DNA from: an uncultured Planctomycetales bacterium
Lineage (GTDB): Bacteria > Planctomycetota > Planctomycetia > Isosphaerales > Isosphaeraceae
Assembly (NCBI GenBank): GCA_903926465.1
Contig: CAIYJE010000111.1
Span: 1 to 64,000 of the forward strand
Reading direction: 5' to 3'
DNA length: 64,000 bases
In this document: positions 53,632 to 61,924 of the stretch, piece by piece
Layout: each line of letters starts with the position of its first letter
How positions within the stretch are numbered: position 1 is the first letter of the stretch
Notes under the pieces: generated by a model
Told to the model about the DNA's origin: nothing
Seen by the model: only the letters and a program-made list of their open reading frames with translations
The model's database searches: none
Position numbers and translations under genes: made by a program

Positions 53632-55032
53632 ATGATCCGCACACTGTTTACGGCATGGGTGGCCACCCTGGCGCTAGCCATTCAGGCTCAGGGGGCAACT
53701 TTGATTCGCGGAGACGTGGGGAACAAACCGCTGGATGACCCCGGCTGGCCGATTGGTGCCGCGAGCCTGGTGAATCACACCGGGCGAATTGCCTGGTGGG
53801 AGGGGCCACCATTTGGCGGTGGCCAGTGGCATAGCGAGTGCCGTGGCAATGCTCAGGCTTTGAATGCCGTTCTGGCCAACTTCGCCAAGCTGGATCTAAA
53901 AGTGAAACGCGTGGTGGTTCATGACGGCGCGGGGCACAGCTTCTGGATTGCCCCGAATCGTGAACCAGAGAAATTCAAGGAAGCCAGAATTGACTGGAGC
54001 TTGATGGTCTGGGAGTCCAAGAACTGGGAACAACTCAAGAAGATGCCGGCCGACTTCAACCCGATCGATGTCAGTGAAACCAGCCCACCCTCGCAGATTG
54101 ATGTCTATACGGCCGAGTTGCGTTGGTCCGAAGTAACGGTTCCGCCCGGAATCGAGGTGGTTGATAAGCGGCTCGAAGCCCATGGATTCACCCACGAAGA
54201 CGGCATCGTTCTGGAAGGGACCGTGAAAGCCGTTTCTACAGACCAACCCCTGGCCGCCAGGGTCAAGGTTGAACGGCTGGTACCGAAAGAGCAGGGGGGC
54301 TATGACTATCCGCTGGTCGCTGAAACTCAGGCCGACGCCCAGGGACGCTGGGTCCTGAAGAAAGTTCCGGCCGGCTGGTTCCAGGTTGTCATTGAGGCTT
54401 CGGGTTTCGTGCCGAGAATTGCCGGCTATGTCAGACTCGATGAGCAACCATGCTGGCAGTCGTTTCAAGCAAGCCTTTCGCCCGCGGTCAGCGTTTCGGG
54501 CCGAGTGATCGATGAGAAAGGCCAACCGCTGAAAGATGCCACCGTGCGGCTGGATAACGTTGAACCCAAAACCGGCGGTCGTTATGAGACACCCAGCGGG
54601 TATACAGCGCAAACGAACGCCGATGGCCGCTTTCAGACCAATCACGTGCCAGAAGGATCGGCTTCCGTCTGGGTCACCAAGCCTGGGTACATTATCCCAG
54701 GCCTGGGCAGGTCAATCAAAACACCGGCCTCGAACCTCGAATTCCAGATGATCCGTTCCGCCAGCCTGCTGGTGACTGTTGATTTTCAGGGGAAGGATCG
54801 GCCTGAGGGGTACATCATTCAGATGGCGCCTGTGGGCGGCGAGGTGATTGGCTCGTATGGCGGTTCTGGAAATATAAACGCCCAGCAGCAGATGAAATTC
54901 GAAAGCATTCCCCCGGGCGCTTACGTGGTACGAGGGCGGCCAAACCCCGGCTCTGTGGATCAGGAGACGGAACCGGTTACGGTTGAGTTGAAGGGTGGTC
55001 AGGCCGCGGAGGTCACACTCAGGGCCAAATGA
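53632..55032 (+). CDS. Secreted protein with carboxypeptidase-regulatory-like domains
   Basis: This 466-residue protein has a signal peptide (about 1-22, ending AIQAQGA). The first 190 residues are unrecognised (SLVNHTGRIAWWEGPPFGGG, VVVHDGAGHSFW). Two beta-sandwich CarboxypepD_reg-like modules follow: VLEGTVKAVSTDQPLAARVK to GFVPRIA, and VSVSGRVIDEKGQPLKDATV to VTKPGY. A third sandwich-like part ends with EPVTVELKGGQAAEVTL. Such modules occur in adhesins and secreted enzymes. The ATG at 53632 has GGAGGA about 5-6 nt upstream, better than the in-frame start at 53608. It stands alone. Confidence 0.78.
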   Translation: MIRTLFTAWVATLALAIQAQGATLIRGDVGNKPLDDPGWPIGAASLVNHTGRIAWWEGPPFGGGQWHSECRGNAQALNAVLANFAKLDLKVKRVVVHDGAGHSFWIAPNREPEKFKEARIDWSLMVWESKNWEQLKKMPADFNPIDVSETSPPSQIDVYTAELRWSEVTVPPGIEVVDKRLEAHGFTHEDGIVLEGTVKAVSTDQPLAARVKVERLVPKEQGGYDYPLVAETQADAQGRWVLKKVPAGWFQVVIEASGFVPRIAGYVRLDEQPCWQSFQASLSPAVSVSGRVIDEKGQPLKDATVRLDNVEPKTGGRYETPSGYTAQTNADGRFQTNHVPEGSASVWVTKPGYIIPGLGRSIKTPASNLEFQMIRSASLLVTVDFQGKDRPEGYIIQMAPVGGEVIGSYGGSGNINAQQQMKFESIPPGAYVVRGRPNPGSVDQETEPVTVELKGGQAAEVTLRAK

Positions 55033-55152
55033 TCCAACGACTCGCCGGGAAGGGCTGACCCGTCCCTCTGCGGCTCAAAGGACAAGGGCCATGGCCTCGG
55101 TGGCCTGATCTCAGGCCATGATCACCCTTCACGTTTGGGTTGCACTTATCGT

Positions 55153-55264
55153 GGTTCACGATTGGATTGCCCATCAAAACAATCCCAAGAGACAGCCGGG
55201 GGCGGCTGTCCTACATTCGCGACCCAATCGAGGCTGTCCTACCTACGTGACCCATTCGTGAACC
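55153..55264. repeat. Intergenic inverted-repeat element, copy C (expanded)
   Basis: GGTTCACG (55153-55160) pairs with CGTGAACC (55257-55264). The central GACAGCCG/CGGCTGTC hairpin is kept. A partial internal duplication (a second GGCTGTCCTAC) makes this copy about 26 nt longer than copies A and B. It lies between two convergent genes. Confidence 0.7.
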
Positions 55265-55278
55265 GCTACAAAGTAAAA

Positions 55279-55308
55279 GAACCCCGGAGACTTGGGTCTC
55301 CGGGGTTC
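55279..55308 (-). terminator. Intrinsic terminator of the S41 protease gene
   Basis: A perfect 13-bp stem, GAACCCCGGAGAC (55279-55291) with GTCTCCGGGGTTC (55296-55308), has a TTGG loop. On the minus strand it is followed by TTTTACTTT. It ends the leftward protease gene, whose stop is at 55339. Confidence 0.88.
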
Positions 55309-55338
55309 TTTAGTTTCCTGGATCATCTCCCTGAAAGG

Positions 55339-57471
55339 TCAGGGAATCTGAGCTGGCAGGTCTTCTCCGGGATTCGCGGCCTTGGTCGGGGCGGCCACCA
55401 AGATCTGCTTACCGAGCGTCATGTAGTCGGCCACAATCCGCTCGATCTCCTGGTTGTAATAATCCTTTTCATCCCAGGCCTCAATCACGGCGTGACGGCT
55501 ACGCTTCTTGGTCTTGGCTTTCACGGCTTCATTGTCGGACTCATCGCGGCGAGACTCGGCCCGGAATTTCTCTTCCTGGAGCGCGATCTGGTGCCGTTTC
55601 TTCCGTTCGATCAGCCGCTCAATGAAGTTGTGATCTTCCTGGAACTTGGGGTCGGCCTTGCGCCGGGCTTCCGAACGTTCCGTGAGTTCTTTGACCAGCC
55701 CATCGGGTACGCGGTTGTACATGTCGTGGGCCAAGGCAGCAACCTTATCGAACTTCAGTGCCGATTCACTGGTCCCTTCACCAAAGTCGGCATGGTCACG
55801 TGTGGAAGGGATGTGGATATCGGGCGTCACGCCGAGGATCTGGGTGCTTTCACCGTTCGGTCGGTAGAACTGCTGAACGGTTAGTTTGAGTGCGCCAAGC
55901 TTGGGCAGCCGGTTCCCTCTGGAGATCTGTTCGTTGAGGTCGAGGATCTGCTGGACGGTTCCTTTGCCATAGGTGCTGGCATCACCAATGATGAGCCCGC
56001 GACCGTAATCTTTGATCACGCCGGCGAAGATCTCGGAGGCGCTGGCACTCATTCTGTCGATCAGAACGGTGAGCGGGCCATCCCATGCGGTGCCTTGGTC
56101 GTCATCGTCGAGGTGCTTCCGGCTCCGTGCTTCACGCACCTGCACAACCGGCCCCTGATCAATGAACAGGCCAGACAGGGTGATGGCTTCAGAGAGCAAA
56201 CCGCCACCATTGCCCCGCAGGTCCACGATCACGGACTCAACGCCGTTCTTCTTGAACTCATCAAGGTATTTTCGCGCGTCTCTGGTGATGCTGACGGCGT
56301 TCGGATCTCCCCGAACAATCGCGCCGGAATCTCCGTAAAACGCTGGAATCCGGATCACACCAACCTTCAGCGGGGCCTCTCGATCAGCGACCTTGACGTC
56401 GATGATTTCCGAATTCGCATGGTCGGATACAAGTTCGATCTTCTGGCGGGTCAGTTCGTAGGCCTTTTGTTCCTTGGTACCCTGCGGCTGAACGATCAGC
56501 TTGACCTTAGAACCTTTGGGGCCGCGAATTTTTCGGACCACGTCGTTAAGCTTCTTTTCGACGAAGTCTTCACGTGTTCCGTCTTCCTTCTCAATGCCCA
56601 CAATCCGATCTTCAAGCTGAAGGCGGCCGTCTTTATCGGCTGCTCCGCCTGGCACAATTTCCTTGACGATGGGGTAACCATCTTCAACCGACAGTGAGGC
56701 GCCAATCCCTTCGACCGACAGGTGGAGCCCCTGTTCGATCATATCTTCGAGGGTTTTGGGACCCATGTAGCTGGAGTGCGGATCTACGGCCTTGGTCATG
56801 GCCGAAAGATAAACCTCAAGCAGGTCGGTGGTATCAAATTGCTTGAAGGTTCGGTTGCGATCCTTGTAGCGGGTGGTGAGCTGGGCCATCCCCTTTTCAA
56901 GATCCTCGTCGTCCAGCTTCCGCTGAAGGAGTTCGAGCTTGATCAGCTTCCGGATCCGGTCTTTGGCCTCGGCACTATCAACTGGCCAGTCGATCCGCTT
57001 GGGATCGTCGGTCAGGGTTTCATCAATGGTGAAGTCCGGCTTGGTCTTCAAGATATCCAGAGCATCAGCCAAGCGTTCATCGGCCCGGACCAAGAATCGA
57101 TCGAAGACCTTCTGAGCGAAAGTCAGGTCCCCTTTTTGAACATGGTCATCCAGGTTGGTCTCTTCGGCTCGAAAATCATCAAGGTCGGCCTTAAGGAAGT
57201 AGTATTTAAGAGGGTCTAACTCTTCAAAGTAGTTCTCAAACCAGCGCTTGGAGATCGAATCATCGATCTTGGGCTTGGAGAGATGGTCACGCTCAAGCAG
57301 ACCCGCAACAACCTGGGCTGTCAGCTGATCCACTTCGTTGGGGCGGCTGGTTTTTTCTTTTTGTGGGTCCTGCTGGGCCGCATGCAGGGTCGTCCCAGCA
57401 GCAAGCACGGTGAAGATCCCAGCGACGGCCGTCGATCGACGCCAAGCATGTCGAGGCATTGGTACCATCAT
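55339..57471 (-). CDS. prc: C-terminal processing protease (Prc/Tsp type, S41)
   Basis: This protease cleaves periplasmic proteins from their C-terminal ends. The 710-residue length matches the long Prc/Tsp form. A signal peptide comes first (GIFTVLAAGTTLHA), then the N-terminal helical part with DPHSSYMGPKTLEDM, a PDZ domain (about 240-330: LSVEGIGASLSVEDGYPIVK, GRLQLEDRIVGIE), and the S41 core with VIVDLRGNGGG, the serine motif RMSASASEIFAG (Ser at about 477) and the lysine motif STYGKGTVQQ. The long, charged C-terminal domain (DUF3340-like region, RKADPKFQEDHNFIERL) is also typical. The ATG at 57471 is followed by in-frame ATG codons, and any of the three could be used. Confidence 0.93.
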   Translation of the reverse strand: MMVPMPRHAWRRSTAVAGIFTVLAAGTTLHAAQQDPQKEKTSRPNEVDQLTAQVVAGLLERDHLSKPKIDDSISKRWFENYFEELDPLKYYFLKADLDDFRAEETNLDDHVQKGDLTFAQKVFDRFLVRADERLADALDILKTKPDFTIDETLTDDPKRIDWPVDSAEAKDRIRKLIKLELLQRKLDDEDLEKGMAQLTTRYKDRNRTFKQFDTTDLLEVYLSAMTKAVDPHSSYMGPKTLEDMIEQGLHLSVEGIGASLSVEDGYPIVKEIVPGGAADKDGRLQLEDRIVGIEKEDGTREDFVEKKLNDVVRKIRGPKGSKVKLIVQPQGTKEQKAYELTRQKIELVSDHANSEIIDVKVADREAPLKVGVIRIPAFYGDSGAIVRGDPNAVSITRDARKYLDEFKKNGVESVIVDLRGNGGGLLSEAITLSGLFIDQGPVVQVREARSRKHLDDDDQGTAWDGPLTVLIDRMSASASEIFAGVIKDYGRGLIIGDASTYGKGTVQQILDLNEQISRGNRLPKLGALKLTVQQFYRPNGESTQILGVTPDIHIPSTRDHADFGEGTSESALKFDKVAALAHDMYNRVPDGLVKELTERSEARRKADPKFQEDHNFIERLIERKKRHQIALQEEKFRAESRRDESDNEAVKAKTKKRSRHAVIEAWDEKDYYNQEIERIVADYMTLGKQILVAAPTKAANPGEDLPAQIP

Positions 57472-57846
57472 CCCTGTCTCAAGTAAGAACGCGCGACACC
57501 TCTTGAAGAAGAGCGTCGTCGACCTGTCCTCGGACCCATTTAACCTTCCCAGAATATCCTGATCGGATAACCGGATCTTGTCAGGATACGCTGGAAGGCC
57601 AAACCGTCTACATCAATTCTTCTACGATCTAGCAAACATAAGGTTCTGAAATTTTTTCAAGCATCGCCAAAATGGGTTTTTTCGCAACACGCTTCAGATG
57701 GCTTGGCAGGCTTTAGAAATGGCCCTATCCGAGAATCGGATAGAAAAAACCGTCGAACTTGGATTTCTTTTCAAGGCGGCCAGACATTTGTCCGAAAGAA
57801 AACGTAACTCACTCTGAAGACGCACCCTGCCGACTGATCTGCCACC
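57472..57846. other. Divergent intergenic region, relatively AT-rich
   Basis: Upstream region of the S41 protease gene (leftward) and the LysM-like gene (rightward). It contains the inverted repeat at 57544-57598 and a T-rich stretch near 57640-57690. No gene is evident, and I could not choose a convincing promoter for either direction. Confidence 0.45.
57544..57598. promoter_or_regulatory. Long inverted repeat in the S41 protease leader
   Basis: CCTTCC (57544-57549) and GGAAGG (57593-57598), and TATCCTGA (57555-57562) and TCAGGATA (57581-57588), form paired arms of about 18 nt separated by 18 nt, with few mismatches between. The inner part (GATCGGATAACCGGATC) is also nearly symmetric. It begins 73 nt upstream of the protease ATG and could be an operator or a leader RNA hairpin. 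Confidence 0.5.
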
Positions 57847-58386
57847 ATGATTGCTCAACCTCAGCTTGCCAGCTTTGCAAGCCTGGGCATAGTTCTTCTG
57901 GCTGCCTGGGGGCTTTACCCCCACCCAACACACAAAGAACTAACATCAGGCGCTGAACCCGTTCCGTCACTACCGGCGGCTCCGCAACCCAATAATGCCG
58001 TATTATGGCCCCAGGGGGGAAATCCCCCGAAGCCTGGAGGTCGAGACCCTCAACCGTTGGCCAGCGGACGACTTGGGTCCACGCCTGGCACAAACGAATC
58101 AGCCTTACCCAGCGGCCCAGCGGCCCACCAATCGCCGGCCGGCAAACCATCGTCCCAGCCAACTCCAACCGGAACCCGCCAGGCCATTGCTGCCAGGCCT
58201 AAGCCGACAACTCCCTCTCAGGCATTCACCATGGCAGAGCCTGGCGAAAACCTGGCGGATGTCGCCGAACGAATTTACGGCGATCGCTCGGCTGAGGCCG
58301 ACCTGATTCGCGCCAATCGCGATCAGATCCTGGAATCGGGAAAAGCGTTCTCGCGTCGAACCATCCTACGCACGCCTGCTCGATAG
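57847..58386 (+). CDS. Small protein with C-terminal LysM-like domain
   Basis: This 179-residue protein has a hydrophobic N-terminus (FASLGIVLLAAWGLYP, about 10-25) that acts as a signal anchor. A long Pro/Ser/Gly linker spans about 35-125. A C-terminal LysM-like module follows (FTMAEPGENLADVAERIYG, then AEADLIRANRDQI and a closing ILRTPAR). LysM modules bind peptidoglycan, so a cell-envelope role is plausible. The ATG at 57847 lacks a strong ribosome site. It is a single gene that converges on the ABC-2 permease across a hairpin. Confidence 0.7.
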   Translation: MIAQPQLASFASLGIVLLAAWGLYPHPTHKELTSGAEPVPSLPAAPQPNNAVLWPQGGNPPKPGGRDPQPLASGRLGSTPGTNESALPSGPAAHQSPAGKPSSQPTPTGTRQAIAARPKPTTPSQAFTMAEPGENLADVAERIYGDRSAEADLIRANRDQILESGKAFSRRTILRTPAR

Positions 58387-58443
58387 CCCGAACCTCGGTG
58401 CCCACTGGCGTCGTCATTCGGAGCCGGAATCGGGGATTGAAGA

Positions 58444-58480
58444 TGCCGCCACAGACCCCCAGTGGGGGCCTGAGGCGGCA
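58444..58480. terminator. Hairpin between convergent genes
   Basis: TGCCGCC (58444-58450) pairs with GGCGGCA (58474-58480), and inside it ACCCCC pairs with GGGGG-type sequence around the centre (AGACCCCC with GGGGGCCT). It lies between the LysM-like gene (ends 58386) and the permease gene (ends 58512). No obvious T-run, so termination is inferred from stem strength and position. Confidence 0.6.
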
Positions 58481-58511
58481 TTAGAAATAGATTTCCGTTC
58501 CTCAGAACGCC

Positions 58512-60377
58512 TTATCCCTGAATGGCACTGGTTCGTCCCAGGGCGATGTCAAACGAACTGACCGCTGGCACCAGCATGGCAAGGACAAAGAATCCGTAAA
58601 TCCCCATGCTGAAGAGGAAAGCGGCCATGAATTCGCCATTGATCAGGCTAATCACGCAGTAGAAGGTCCAGAACGGCGTCAGAATGGCAACCAGGGCAAT
58701 GGCCTGAGACGGGTTCCTGGCCCCAAGCGAACCGAACAAGGCCACGCTCCCCGCGCCAATGAAGATCATGAAGCTCAGCAACTGACGCCCGAACTCACGG
58801 TCACTCAGAATGATCAAGAAGGCGCAGATGCCAATTCCAGCCATCAGGAAGAAGATGGTTCCCAGGCTGTTGGCCACGGCCGCTCGGGAGTTGGTATAGC
58901 TGATACCGGAATGCACCCCCAGCATGGCCGCAAAGTGGCAAAGCAACAGAAAATCGGCTAGCACGAAGAAGGTATTCTCGTTCGTAAGGAAGCCTCGATA
59001 CGAAAGGTAAAGGATCCATGCGACCGGAAGCAGGATCATTTCCTTGGTGTTGTAAAGGGCGCCATAAAGCTTTCCAAGAATGAATTGCTTGGGCGAAAGC
59101 TCGGTCACCAGAAGCAGGTCAAGGGCCCCGGCGTCTCGCTCGCTGGTAAGTGCGGTCACTCCCTGAGCATTCACAAGCATCAGGCTCAAAATGCCAAGCG
59201 CTATGGGAATGAGTGCCAGGTTGGTGGCAAGTGGCTGCTTGATATCGGCCCCAACCGAGTGAAATACGTACACGCCCAAGGCAAAAATCAGGGCGTAGAT
59301 CCCTTTGATGATCAGCGGCTTTGTGCCGTAAGCCCTGGTCATCAATTCCCTCCAAAGGACGGGATTATCCCAGGCCCGTCGGTAAGGGCGAGCCGCCGAA
59401 ACCACGCGTCGATGGGTTCGCCTCGGCACGTTGAGACCGATCGAGTCCTGCTCTTCAGGACTTGCCGAAATGGCGCCGGCAGGAGTTTGCGTCAGGTCAT
59501 CCACCAAGCCCTTGACCTCTTCAAGGCTCTCATCACGCTGTTCGCGTGGCTCACTTTTGCCTGGGTTCCACTTCCTCAGCATGAAGCTCCCGAACAGGAT
59601 GATTACCGCGGCAGCCAGCAGTCGTAAGGCAATGTAAACGAAGCTGGAGGTACGCCAGGCCGAGGTCTGGTCCGAGGCCGGATACAGCACGGCAAATGTG
59701 GCCCGGTAGGGATTAAGGGCCTCAACAATGGGAACCCCAAACAGAGTGAGGTTCGGGAGCAGAAAGGCCACGGCCTCAACCGCCACCACGGAGAGTACGA
59801 CCATCAGGATCGTCAAAGAGATCGACTGGAACGTGCGATCTCGCCAGAGTGCGATCAAAAGACCAATCGCTCCGCCCGAAAGCCCAGAGGCCGCGGTCAC
59901 GGCAAACAGGTTGGCCACTTGTCCAAACGAAATACCGCCCAGCATGGCGCAAAGGGCTAGCACAGGTAGGCCGGCCAGTAGAACGACAAGAATTAGCACG
60001 AAACTGGCAACCAGTTTCCCGAGCACGATCTCCAGATCGCTCAGGTCGGTCATCAGCAATAGCATGAAGGTACGACGGTCTTTTTCCAGTGAGACCGCCG
60101 TGGCCGCACTCAGTGGGGCAAAAAATAGCAGCAGTGTTAACTGGAGGAGTGCAAAGAGCAGGTAAAGCACGCTGCCAAACCGGGCCAGCGTGCCGAAATC
60201 CTGAATCTCACGCCAGCCAATTAGCAATTGCCAGGCTGTCCACATCAGGATGAACATGGTTGTGGCAAATGCCGCACGCAATACGTAGAAACGCATCGGA
60301 CGTGGAGCAGTCAGAAATTCGCGAGTGATGATCGGGCCACCGAACACGAAATCGCTCCCCTCACGTACAGAACCCAC
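58512..60377 (-). CDS. ABC-2 type transporter permease
   Basis: This 621-residue protein has about twelve membrane spans in two halves joined by a charged cytoplasmic linker (around REQRDESLEEVKGLVDDLTQ). Segments such as EKDRRTFMLLLMTDLSDLEI-type sequence and SERDAGALDLLLVTELSPKQFILGKL are typical of ABC-2/NatB-like permeases, where a conserved TSERDAGALD-like loop precedes a span. Such permeases move lipids, drugs, polysaccharides or ions with a separate ATPase. No ATP-binding subunit is next to it, so it must use one encoded elsewhere. It is followed by a hairpin terminator. Confidence 0.85.
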   Translation of the reverse strand: MGSVREGSDFVFGGPIITREFLTAPRPMRFYVLRAAFATTMFILMWTAWQLLIGWREIQDFGTLARFGSVLYLLFALLQLTLLLFFAPLSAATAVSLEKDRRTFMLLLMTDLSDLEIVLGKLVASFVLILVVLLAGLPVLALCAMLGGISFGQVANLFAVTAASGLSGGAIGLLIALWRDRTFQSISLTILMVVLSVVAVEAVAFLLPNLTLFGVPIVEALNPYRATFAVLYPASDQTSAWRTSSFVYIALRLLAAAVIILFGSFMLRKWNPGKSEPREQRDESLEEVKGLVDDLTQTPAGAISASPEEQDSIGLNVPRRTHRRVVSAARPYRRAWDNPVLWRELMTRAYGTKPLIIKGIYALIFALGVYVFHSVGADIKQPLATNLALIPIALGILSLMLVNAQGVTALTSERDAGALDLLLVTELSPKQFILGKLYGALYNTKEMILLPVAWILYLSYRGFLTNENTFFVLADFLLLCHFAAMLGVHSGISYTNSRAAVANSLGTIFFLMAGIGICAFLIILSDREFGRQLLSFMIFIGAGSVALFGSLGARNPSQAIALVAILTPFWTFYCVISLINGEFMAAFLFSMGIYGFFVLAMLVPAVSSFDIALGRTSAIQG

Positions 60378-60589
60378 CCACGGGGCTCTCTACCGCTATC
60401 TGATATCTGAATCTGAACGAAACCGGTTTCTCGTCAGTGCCCGATCCCTTGAGCAGGCCAGAGCTCTATCATGATTGAGAACAGTTCCTCCAGACAAGTC
60501 AGCCGATCGGGATTCAGGAAAGAACGCCTGAAACTTCCCAGGATTCCCTGCCCTTGATCCACCTAACGGGCTGACCGCGTCTTGGATAC

Positions 60590-60618
60590 TTGACGGATTC
60601 CCGATTGCCTACCATATT
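60590..60618 (+). promoter_or_regulatory. Candidate sigma70-type promoter
   Basis: TTGACG (60590-60595) and CATATT (60613-60618) are 17 nt apart, with 5/6 and 4/6 consensus matches. They would start transcription near 60625, about 46 nt before the ATG at 60671. Confidence 0.35.
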
Positions 60619-60670
60619 TACTGCATCCCATCCGCTCATTGTCGGCCATCATGTTGACGGTTGCGACGCA

Positions 60671-61108
60671 ATGAACCTTTTGCTTCGACTTCCCAGATTC
60701 CAGCCCTACGCAGCCACAGTTTTCACTGTGCTGGTAGTTCTGGTTTCGACTGGAAGCAGGTCCAATGCTGCAAGCTGCCACCAGGCCGAACGCCCTGAAT
60801 GGGCGGCTTTTGATTTTCTTGAGGTCGGCAATTCCCTTGCATCCCTCGCCGCTCTTGACGGCGGATGGCAGTTCCAAGAAGAAAATCGGCTCATCCCTCA
60901 GCCTTGTTCCGGGAACTCAGATCACGGAAATTCGGTGGGCTCCGCGAATTTTGAAACAGGGCTCCAGAGCAGCCTGACCACCCTGGATGTGATTGTTTGT
61001 GGCCGCCTATCCTGGCCGAGTTTTGATGAGTTTCTCCCCTCGAACGCCCCAACCCGGCTTGATCGGCCGCCCCGCTTGATTGCGCACATCTCTTTCTCAC
61101 TATCTTGA
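60671..61108 (+). CDS. Small secreted protein, unrecognised
   Basis: From ATG at 60671 the protein has 145 residues, starting with a signal peptide (AATVFTVLVVLVSTGSRSNA, about 16-35) and then SCHQAERPEWAAFDFLEVG. The mature part has no motif I know: a single CHQAE, an acidic start and a Ser/Leu-rich middle. The frame is open from 60590, but the signal peptide and the promoter candidate fit the later start; a good ribosome site is lacking. It may be a lone secreted protein, or a chance frame. Confidence 0.45.
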   Translation: MNLLLRLPRFQPYAATVFTVLVVLVSTGSRSNAASCHQAERPEWAAFDFLEVGNSLASLAALDGGWQFQEENRLIPQPCSGNSDHGNSVGSANFETGLQSSLTTLDVIVCGRLSWPSFDEFLPSNAPTRLDRPPRLIAHISFSLS

Positions 61109-61163
61109 TTTGCGTGATTTCCAGGGCACGCTTTCCGTGCCGTTCCGAAGCAGGGGCGAATTC

Positions 61164-61730
61164 ATGGCTTGTAACTCTCAAGGTTCCAGCCGGACGGCCA
61201 TAGCCGCCTGGTTGGTTCCTTTGTCTGGCTTGATCATCTTCAGCGGATGCAGCGAGATCTATCGGGATCGACCTCAGGAACTGGTCCAGACTTTGCCAAT
61301 TCCTGCGGGCTGGGCTCGTACGGACGTCTATCTTCCCGTACCTGGTGCGCCGATTGCAGCCTGGAGCGATACGAGTCAAGGAAACGGCCTGATTGCGTTC
61401 CAGACCCTGCCTGATCCCCGGCCACAGGGGGCAACAGCCCTGGCTGGCGAGTGGGGGTTCCGGCATGAGAACCAGCCCGGCACCCATGTCATCAAATCCG
61501 GAACCGTGAACGCGGCAGAAACGCCACTGGCCCGGATTGAACTCACCCAGGAACTAGGGGCCGGTAAAGAGCCACTGAGCAACAATTCCAGGCGCAGGGT
61601 TTACCTGGGAATGCCAGCCAAAAACGCCACGTACTGGCTCATGTTTCATTGCCCCGAAGCGCAGGCTGAAGCACTTGAGCCGATCATTGAGGATTTCCTC
61701 AAAAAGTGGAACCCTCCCCACGAATCCTGA
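61164..61730 (+). CDS. Predicted lipoprotein
   Basis: From ATG at 61164 the protein has 188 residues. The signal peptide (LVPLSGLIIFSGC) ends in a lipobox FSGC, giving a lipid-anchored protein. The rest (TLPIPAGWARTDVYLPVPGA, AGEWGFRHENQPGTHVIKSG, NATYWLMFHCPEAQAEALE) is not a family I recognise. Its size and beta-rich pattern recall small planctomycete lipoproteins. I chose the ATG at 61164 over 61080 because the signal peptide begins there. It lies upstream of the multiheme cytochrome gene on the same strand, possibly in one operon. Confidence 0.65.
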   Translation: MACNSQGSSRTAIAAWLVPLSGLIIFSGCSEIYRDRPQELVQTLPIPAGWARTDVYLPVPGAPIAAWSDTSQGNGLIAFQTLPDPRPQGATALAGEWGFRHENQPGTHVIKSGTVNAAETPLARIELTQELGAGKEPLSNNSRRRVYLGMPAKNATYWLMFHCPEAQAEALEPIIEDFLKKWNPPHES

Positions 61731-61924
61731 TCGCCGGCGGTTTCGGCCAACCGAACCGTGACATGCCCTCGCTTCCCGTTCGCTGAATCAGACTCCCTTC
61801 GGCTCTTGGGCCGAGCATTTCGCGTGGTCATTCTTTCCTTTTCCGCTGCTCTGGCTCCCACGCGTAGCTGGCCGCAACAAGACAACGCATTTCATCCTTT
61901 ATCCAAAGCCTTGAGGTATTTTCC

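Noticed and set aside
53896-54645. 249-residue minus-strand frame
   Set aside because: Antisense to the carboxypeptidase-regulatory-domain protein; no ribosome site and no motif.
55135-55884. 249-residue plus-strand frame
   Set aside because: Covers the repeat copy C, the terminator and the antisense of the S41 protease tail; not a plausible gene.
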